Assembly: GCA_035222895.1 (NCBI GenBank)
Contig: JAVYIG010000168.1
Coordinates: 744,001-808,000 of the forward strand
DNA length: 64,000 bases
Reading direction: 5' to 3'
Source of the DNA: Strongylocentrotus droebachiensis
Lineage: Eukaryota; Echinodermata; Echinoidea; Camarodonta; Strongylocentrotidae
Shown: positions 60,001 to 64,000 of the stretch, piece by piece
Layout of the letters: every line of letters begins with the position of its first letter
Position numbering within the stretch: the stretch's first letter is position 1
Program-made: the position numbers and the translations under genes
The notes under the pieces: model-generated
Seen by the model: only the letters and a program-made list of their open reading frames with translations
Database searches by the model: none
What the model was told of the DNA's origin: nothing

Positions 60001-63000
60001 GCCTTCTTGCAGGCATTGTTCCACCAGGGATTTACTTTTCTTCTCTTGGCAATCTGCACACGCGGAATGCACTTGTTCGACGTTTCCTTGATCACCTTAA
60101 CAATCACATTGTATCTGCCTTGAATGTTTAGTTCTGCACCAAGATTTTCATATCCTTCTTTTCTCAATGCCTCTTCAATTTCTTCTCTATACTCTTCCCA
60201 ATTAACCTTTCTAAAAGACCATCTCTGTCCCATATTCTCACCCCCTGGTCTATTGTACACATGTTTAAAATTTAAGCAAACCAGATTATGATCACTGCCA
60301 AAATTATTGGATAGTACTTTCCACTCTGTATTACGTGCTAATTCTTTCGATACTAAGGACAAATCCAGATTTGAGTATGTACCATAATATGGGTCTAACC
60401 TTGTAGGAGATCCATCATTTAATAAAACCAAATCATTATTTTCTATAAAAGACTCCACAGTTCTACCGTTTGTGTCTAATTTGTTGCTCCCCCATAGAGG
60501 ATTGTGACTATTAAAGTCGCCTAGAATCAAATACTTCCCCGGCACATTTCTTATCATGTTATTTAGATCTATCAGTTCAATCTTTTTACACGGATTATAA
60601 TAGTTGAAGATTGAGATAACTCCGTTTTTACAAAAAATATCAACTTTTTGGTATTCGGCGTTCCTGGGTGTATCCATCGCCTGAAAAGTGATGTCGTTTT
60701 TTAAATACATCACCAAACCACCTCTTCTGCCGTCCGGCCTGTTTTTACAAACACAAACGTAATTGGGTATAGACAAAACATTAAAATCGTTAAACCAAGT
60801 TTCTTGGATGCACATTATATCTGGGTGAATACCTAACAAATTGTTATCAATAAGGGAAGATAAAAAGTTTGCGCCATGCGCCGTCAAGCCTTGTGCGTTC
60901 CATTGTACAATCAATAGGTCTGGTATGGACTTATTAGTCATATGAGGCGACTTTTTACCATTTCCATGGTAATGTCTACCTTCAAAATTTCTTTGCCTGC
61001 TCTAACTACCGCTTCCAAGAAATTATCATCATTACTGGACTGAGGCAACTGTCGTACCACAAACAGAATAAACATAATCAAATCAATAGATGTCATATTT
61101 ACTGGAGTTTGGGTTGCAGTTTCCTTCTTTGTTTTTCGTACTGGAATTGGGATCTGGGAATGAGATCTGGGTATTGCCCTGTCCCTTTCTTCCTGTCCCT
61201 TTCTTTCTCGTACTGTGTGTGGGGTATGGGCCTGAGGGTTCGGATTGGCTCTCTGAGGATTCGGATTGGCTCTCTGAGGATTATTTGTTAGGCACATTCA
61301 TGGGGCACTAGAGGGCGCTTCGCGCTCGTACGAAAATCTGAATGGCCTTGCTGCGGTGGGTCGGCAATAATCAGCCCAAAACTTGGATATGGGAGAGTGG
61401 AAGGATATATCTTTTTTTATAATGTTATCTGGTCTTACCCTTAACCATCCTATGTTTAATCTATGTAGAAATAACATGCGAGTACGATAAGAGAAACATC
61501 GGGCCCATTACTGATGCAACTTTTGAAATATAAGCCTAGAAATGACCACCAAACGGAAAAAAATGACATTTTTTCCCGACAAATCTTCATAAAATCTGAG
61601 TTATAAACAAGTCACATCTAGGTACACTAATACAATTACGATTTTCTGAAAATTAAGGTATGATTTATTAAGTTTCTTTCAAGTATATTTCTGCGCATTG
61701 CAGCGCCAATATTCTACACTGCTTCAAAATCACCCTTGAAATTTTTTTTTGCAACAAATTTTTTACGAGGTCCGCGAGTGTTCCCCGTTACTTGCGTGTT
61801 GAAAGTTTGGTAATACATAGTTTCCATTGACTCGCGCACGAAAAAATGGTCGAAAACAAAATGTCAAATGAAGAAATAAACAAGCTTTTGTATAGTTATA
61901 AGAGTTCTACTGAGGTTTCTTTGTCGATTTAATTTATTATATAGTCTCAATTAGAATTCAGAATTATCTCACTGAAAAGTTAAGAAACCGACGATGTTCT
62001 CGATTGTAGTTATTTTCATTTTGCCAGCAGCCGATCTAGCGTTGTTTGGGCAAAAAGCTAGGCCGCTGCCTACCCACCGCGAACCTTTCCGAGTCCCGCT
62101 AAAATGGCGCTCTGCGGAGCTCCGCGGCTGCGTTGGTATCGCTGCAAACTCTCAGCCGGCTAGCTCCCCACGACGGACCATTCGCGGTATGGCGGGAGTG
62201 TGTGTGTGAGGTATGATTTTGGATTCGAGAACGCACGTAATGCAACCGTGCGCGTCATTTTCAGCTGTCGAATGTATACAACCAATTTTACATGTACGAT
62301 TTTTAGTACAGATACTTGGTCAGTTTTCTTCTTATATCTTTGGTTTTATAACATTTAAAAATATAATTTCTTCAAATTTGCTCCTGACTCGGTTCAGACT
62401 AATTGTAGAGTAAAGTACCCGGTTTTCGGCCACTTAAGACAAAATCCTATTTATTGGACTCTTTACTTCCTATTTATTATCATTTCTTGTTCAAATCATG
62501 AAGCAAATATTATTATTATTTAAACAAAAAAAGAATCCCCAAAAAAAATTACGAATTGCCATGACAATATTCATTTCAATTTTCACTGTTTTGGAGCCGG
62601 TTATCGGCCGAGCGTTTCAGTTTACGGCCGCATGTACAAAGTCAATAGGAAGCGCTCGCGCGCGCGTGCGTTTCTGCGCTGATGTATAGCACAAGCGGGC
62701 GGAGCAGGTATCCCACGCCGGAGCTCCCGGGTGCTCGCCTGGCCGAATACAGGCACAGCGGTGATCGGAAGTTGGAATCTGAATTAGACGGACATATCGT
62801 GTGTGCGTCGCGGTGTGCGGCTGCATTGATTTAATACATGCGATGAGATACTTTTGAGCTTGCGACCAGCACAAAATCGGGCTCTATATCTGAAAAATAC
62901 TTGAAATAAAGCTCATTTTATGGTACCCATATTTCTTACATACACGCGTAAGAAACTCGATTTTTCAGATTTGGGTAGCGGGACCGCCGATTACATCGCT

Positions 63001-63602
63001 AAAATGTGATATTTTAGGATATATTTTTCATTGCAAATGTGGTTCTTCAGTGACACTGGCATGGTATGGTATGTGTGGGATATGTGTTATGCTATTATGC
63101 GATGTATTTTAAAGTGATTTTACCATGTATCCAACCAATTGGCCGAAAACCGGAGCTGACCGATTACCGGGTACTTTACTCTATGATGTGTTTTCAAGTC
63201 AGTTTTTTGAATATATTTTTTTGCATGAATTTGCCTAGAGATCTATACATGTAACACTATTAAAAACAGACCTCTACTATGTACGCACACGACCAGTATT
63301 AGTCTGTAAATCAAGACCCCTTTTAAAAAAAGCCCCAATCTGTGCCGCATCAAAAAATAACGCAGTCCGGACACACGTCTGGCCAGTAACTCGGGCCATG
63401 ACCGGCCACAAGCCACCGGGACGCGACGGGCCCATCCATGATCTAGCATCCATCGACTCTCGAGTTCACTAATTCCAATGCGGCGAGAACGAAGTTGTAA
63501 ATGGAAGTGGCATATTGCAAACAAAACAGCGAATTTGTGAAATATACGTGGGGAAATGGATTTTGAAGTAATGAGCGAGCTTCTTACCAATATCCTGTTC
63601 AT
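52213..63602 (-). CDS. COX7A: Cytochrome c oxidase subunit 7A, mitochondrial precursor
   Basis: A small nuclear-encoded subunit of respiratory complex IV in the inner mitochondrial membrane. Three phase-0 exons, 63588-63602, 53371-53469 and 52213-52350, give 83 residues, the normal size for the family. The N-terminus MNRILAIRSLVPRAG then KTFSTSAR is an amphipathic, Arg/Ser-rich presequence of the kind cleaved after STSA. The mature part NKLKESQSKFQ then PIHLKKGGMDYAVYSFTMG aligns with the vertebrate NKVPELQKFFQ and VYLKRGLPDQMLYRTTMA segments, and LTAVGTLWSCFALFQYA is the single membrane helix. The first exon encodes only five residues; the assignment rests on a good donor (TTG|GTAAGAA), phase and presequence logic. 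Intron 1 is 10.1 kb and carries a LINE on the same strand. A perfect NRF-1 palindrome lies 86 bp upstream of the ATG. Which COX7A paralogue (7A1/7A2/7A2L) it represents is not resolvable. Confidence 0.9.
53795..53930 (-). repeat. Dispersed repeat related to the inside of the 41686-42307 transposon
   Basis: On the minus strand, ATTGGCACGAAC, AGATCTATCGGCA and TCATGTCAACAATGCAAGAT match the plus strand at about 42024-42105. Both copies can be read as IGTNLD, DLSA and HVNNAR before a stop. The transposon ends themselves are not seen around this copy. Confidence 0.65.
54027..54118 (+). pseudogene. tRNA-Leu-like sequence with A tail
   Basis: GATGGCCGAGAGGTCTGAGG is a tRNA-Leu D arm (A box), TGACTTTAGATA resembles the anticodon arm of tRNA-Leu(UAG), and GAGTTCGAATCTC is a T arm (B box). 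The acceptor and anticodon stems do not pair, and an A-rich tail follows, so this is a retro-pseudogene or SINE head, not a working tRNA gene. Confidence 0.65.
54167..54328. mobile_element. Palindromic foldback element
   Basis: Arms of about 75 bp run from TATTAATGACTGCTTT to its complement at the right, sharing AGAAATAGTTGTTTTTA, GGGAAGGTTA and GCTATT. The arms are around 85-90% identical, and CCTCGGCACGCCTCGGG forms the tip. It lies in COX7A intron 1. Confidence 0.75.
55349..55414. promoter_or_regulatory. Hairpin of two opposed YY1-type motifs
   Basis: Two 29-bp arms that differ at one position are separated by 8 bp. Each arm contains GCCGCCATCTTG, which is the published YY1 consensus, so the site presents two YY1 motifs head to head. 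It lies in COX7A intron 1. It may equally be the remains of a foldback repeat. Protein binding is inferred from the motif only. Confidence 0.55.
55474..55580. repeat. Second palindrome in COX7A intron 1
   Basis: ACTGGCACTTC at the left and GAAGTGCCAGT at the right close a foldback whose inner 24-bp stem (GTGCTGCTTCCGT side against ACGGAAGCAGCAC) has a single mismatch and a 13-nt loop. It is non-coding. Confidence 0.7.
55850..56547. mobile_element. TTAA-flanked MITE with internal direct repeats
   Basis: Inverted ends GGCTCTCTCGAA and, as complement, GGGCTCTCTCGAA are flanked by TTAA at 55846-55849 and 56548-56551, the target duplication of piggyBac-type elements. Inside are three tandem units of about 140 bp (TTTGACCT, AATCTACTCAGTTCATTGG, GGCTCTGCAAGAT, TTTTTGCATAC) from about 56030 to 56440, a GTACGTACGTAC run and a TGCCTCCG/CGGAGGCA hairpin near the right end. 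It has no transposase. Confidence 0.7.
56700..57045 (+). mobile_element. Poly(A)-tailed retroelement 3' fragment on the plus strand
   Basis: A 41-nt A run (57005-57045) ends a plus-strand segment that carries a perfect 9-bp hairpin, CGTGGGCTT/AAGCCCACG (56933-56958), a structure like those recognised by LINE reverse transcriptases. The left boundary is arbitrary. The adjoining LINE is on the opposite strand, so the poly(A) cannot be its tail. Confidence 0.5.
57192..57605 (-). CDS. LINE ORF2 C-terminal segment with CCHC-like finger
   Basis: The segment continues the LINE protein after RNase H. It contains LRVGNCSLNYYLF, then CEVCQEDETIKHFIFYC, a C-x2-C...H...C pattern found after the RNase H domain of I-group elements, and ends near the element's 3' UTR. 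It is in a different frame from the RNase H segment just upstream, the same frame as the main ORF2. Confidence 0.75.
   Translation of the reverse strand: MAASRLIHYNKLWQAEWDNAEHGRFLYALHSDVSKPIHRQGLSRREECLIQQLRVGNCSLNYYLFQINQHDTGLCEVCQEDETIKHFIFYCTKYDKDRRLLKERIKLNNPNLKQLLMSNPIFTRELLGYIYDTNRFR
57632..58054 (-). CDS. LINE RNase H domain
   Basis: RNase HI fold residues are in place: YTDGSKLEDG (first Asp), MRAELVAILMAL (Glu), VIFSDALSAL (Asp) and WIPSHCDIRGNEIVDRAAK (His and last Asp). The domain removes the RNA strand after target-primed reverse transcription. It is shifted one frame from ORF2 exactly at a (TA)n run (about 58016-58030), consistent with loss of one dinucleotide or an assembly error there. 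Confidence 0.8.
58002..60941 (-). CDS. LINE ORF2: AP-type endonuclease and reverse transcriptase
   Basis: A 979-residue uninterrupted frame. The N-terminal apurinic-like endonuclease has IVQWNAQGL, IMCIQETWF (catalytic Glu), LILGDFNSHNPLWGS and GSDHNLV. The central reverse transcriptase has SYRPISLISTFSKIMEK, GFRKYRN, VFLDLEKAYDSLW, NGIPQGSSLSPLLF and the active site CYADDIAIW, followed by thumb motifs (KSAVLVF, KFLGVRF). It nicks the target and copies the element RNA. Its ATG overlaps the ORF1 stop as ATGA. The frame ends where the RNase H domain begins in another frame. Confidence 0.9.
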   Translation of the reverse strand: MTNKSIPDLLIVQWNAQGLTAHGANFLSSLIDNNLLGIHPDIMCIQETWFNDFNVLSIPNYVCVCKNRPDGRRGGLVMYLKNDITFQAMDTPRNAEYQKVDIFCKNGVISIFNYYNPCKKIELIDLNNMIRNVPGKYLILGDFNSHNPLWGSNKLDTNGRTVESFIENNDLVLLNDGSPTRLDPYYGTYSNLDLSLVSKELARNTEWKVLSNNFGSDHNLVCLNFKHVYNRPGGENMGQRWSFRKVNWEEYREEIEEALRKEGYENLGAELNIQGRYNVIVKVIKETSNKCIPRVQIAKRRKVNPWWNNACKKAMQERNRLKNRLRRYYDLNDVKKYLKKKAVAQKVIRRAQYDYWIEYCRRMNRFTDIGKVWEQVKRMRDSTMNKHIFHNLFVDGNILKESEEKANAMATYFKSVDESLSVTKNENENILYNNSSTNDDDCINDDFNMSEMGNVLKEMKNSSSGKDDIYLIMIKNLPNKALVYLLNLYNDIWKISLFPHQWYEVIQIPILKSGKDPTQVTSYRPISLISTFSKIMEKMIKNRLTWFLEKNRLLNPIQSGFRKYRNVKDHLVRLETDIHISLKSKKYTVAVFLDLEKAYDSLWKTGLLRKLSILGIGGKMLLFIKAFLLSRISNVRINNYMSRHYTLENGIPQGSSLSPLLFTLMLNDLKINVSDVKLSCYADDIAIWCSNKDLELARRKLQEALHELEIWCWTWKLNVSPTKSAVLVFTNKQKKDILLQIKGHNLPICEQYKFLGVRFDSNLTWSVHIDSIIDKCKKRINLLRCVSGTPWGSKYEILMMIYKGLILSTLDYGSEMYDSACISLTKKLDSIQYRALKIITGTIHNVSLEALQVLTGELPLRYRRRLLNDNFRVYLLSSTLNHPTKEVLGDDYDLNNLEWKIGEGPFKLRSFRDEVVVEGQTNLLPKIPEWRLARPQVSFEHHGKVQKKEMPPFEIKSIVLDSIGNSWNGFLHIYIYRWF
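60938..61297 (-). CDS. LINE ORF1 C-terminal remnant
   Basis: 119 residues, much shorter than the usual several-hundred-residue ORF1 RNA-binding protein. It starts with two PQRANPN repeats and a charged stretch. The last 40 residues (DNFLEAVVRAGKEILKVDI) are helical, as at ORF1 C-termini. The TGA at 60938-60940 overlaps the ORF2 ATG by two bases (ATGA), an arrangement that permits termination-reinitiation. A stop codon lies directly before the first ATG, suggesting 5' truncation. Confidence 0.55.
   Translation of the reverse strand: MCLTNNPQRANPNPQRANPNPQAHTPHTVRERKGQEERDRAIPRSHSQIPIPVRKTKKETATQTPVNMTSIDLIMFILFVVRQLPQSSNDDNFLEAVVRAGKEILKVDITMEMVKSRLI
61301..62405 (-). other. COX7A intron 1 upstream of the LINE
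   Basis: No gene was recognised. A GC-rich patch at about 62030-62205 contrasts with the AT-rich flanks; it carries no supportable exon. Confidence 0.4.
62406..63183. mobile_element. DNA element with TAGAGTAAAGTACCCGGT ends
   Basis: An exact 18-bp inverted repeat (62406-62423 and 63166-63183) encloses 742 bp. If the outer TA is the target duplication, this is a Tc1/mariner-type non-autonomous element. Next to both ends a GGTTTTCGGCC word recurs. A CG-rich CGCGCGCG patch lies at about 62655. No transposase is visible. Confidence 0.7.
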
Positions 63603-63687
63603 GTTCTTGAGGTAATCTTCTACAATTTCACTTTAGAAAAGGGCAATCGTGTAGGAAATCTCGGAGGTAATGGCCGACAATTGTGAA

Positions 63688-63699
63688 TGCGCATGCGCA
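63688..63699. promoter_or_regulatory. NRF-1 site in the COX7A promoter
   Basis: TGCGCATGCGCA is a perfect palindromic match to the NRF-1 consensus and lies 86 bp upstream of the COX7A ATG. NRF-1 is the classic activator of nuclear genes for respiratory-chain subunits in animals, so the site fits the assigned gene and independently supports the location of exon 1. Confidence 0.7.
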
Positions 63700-64000
63700 A
63701 CTGAAAGATAGCTGACAGCTTCAGCGCTAGCTAGGGGCGCCCACTGTTTTCCGTAGAGATCAGTGGGGGCGCCGTGTTGAGAAATGTGTAGAAGATAAAG
63801 ACAAATGTATAAATACAGATTTTGAAAAATTATGTAAGAATATATTTAGCTGTAAAATGTTGATGCTTTTAATTGTTTCAATATTTCTCATATATTTTAG
63901 GGATTTTTAAATGGCAAATGTATAATGAAAATAGTGAACAGATCTTTTTACTGCAATGCATGGGCATGGAAGCCAAGGGGACGGGGGGGGGGGGGGGGGG
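63700..64000. other. Upstream flank of COX7A, ending in poly(G)
   Basis: No gene was recognised. The last 17 bases are a G run (from 63984) that reaches the window edge. Confidence 0.4.

Larger units (their letters stand above)
57046..61300 (-). mobile_element. I-group (RNase H-type) LINE, young, in COX7A intron 1
   Basis: A 4.25-kb non-LTR retrotransposon with a short ORF1 remnant, a long ORF2 (endonuclease and reverse transcriptase), an RNase H domain and a terminal CCHC-like finger. The domain order is typical of the I/Nimb/Ingi group. The 2.9-kb ORF2 frame has no internal stop, pointing to a recent insertion. Two frame changes separate ORF2, RNase H and the C-terminal part. The 5' end is probably truncated, since ORF1 is only 119 codons and preceded by a stop. 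It is in the same orientation as COX7A. Confidence 0.85.

Noticed and set aside
63243-63602. 119-residue frame starting at the COX7A ATG
   Set aside because: A strong splice donor follows codon 5; beyond it the frame is intronic and unlike any COX7A.
1-64000. LTR retroelement, Polinton or virus-derived insertion
   Set aside because: No paired long terminal repeats, protease-integrase order, capsid or envelope-like frame was seen; the only reverse transcriptases are LINE type.

Overview
This is a eukaryotic, AT-rich window with long introns, probably from a marine invertebrate deuterostome. A sea urchin or other echinoderm fits best: the proteins resemble vertebrate orthologues closely, vertebrate NIN/NINL is represented by a single gene, and the introns hold many small inverted-repeat elements, a tRNA-Ser-derived SINE and RNase H-bearing LINEs. 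The species call is an inference; no search was possible. Four host genes could be rebuilt exon by exon. Three of them (NIN, CDKAL1, COX7A) have a start codon, a stop codon and a phase-consistent exon chain with GT-AG introns.

Layout. 1-4817 (+): the last seven exons of a PTPN14/PTPN21 (Pez)-type tyrosine phosphatase, cut by the window edge, with its 3' UTR to about 5.96 kb. 7945-28261 (-): a ninein/ninein-like centrosomal protein, 22 coding exons and 1436 residues, with an upstream non-coding exon near 33.4 kb. 38824-47445 (-): CDKAL1, the tRNA methylthiotransferase, 12 coding exons and 556 residues, with a candidate 5' UTR exon near 49.6 kb. 52213-63602 (-): a COX7A cytochrome c oxidase subunit, 3 exons and 83 residues, whose 10-kb first intron contains a recent RNase H-type LINE (57.05-61.3 kb) on the same strand. 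NIN, CDKAL1 and COX7A are transcribed the same way; the phosphatase converges on NIN tail to tail. No functional link between the neighbours is apparent.

The introns and spacers hold many short non-autonomous DNA elements with terminal inverted repeats, perfect or near-perfect palindromes, 3' tails of CR1/L2-like LINEs, SINE copies, CT/GA microsatellites and an unusual number of poly(G)/poly(C) runs.

The most unusual observation is that the terminal coding exons of both NIN and CDKAL1 have been tandemly duplicated into their own 3' UTRs (about 0.65 kb and 0.37 kb of decayed copies). Another CDKAL1 exon has two decayed copies in the adjacent intron. Other points worth a second look are an Asn at the WPD general-acid position of the phosphatase, a perfect NRF-1 palindrome 86 bp upstream of the COX7A start codon, a hairpin made of two opposed YY1-type motifs, a cluster of nine CTCGTA(A/T)CTCA-like motifs, and an element shared by the first introns of NIN and CDKAL1.
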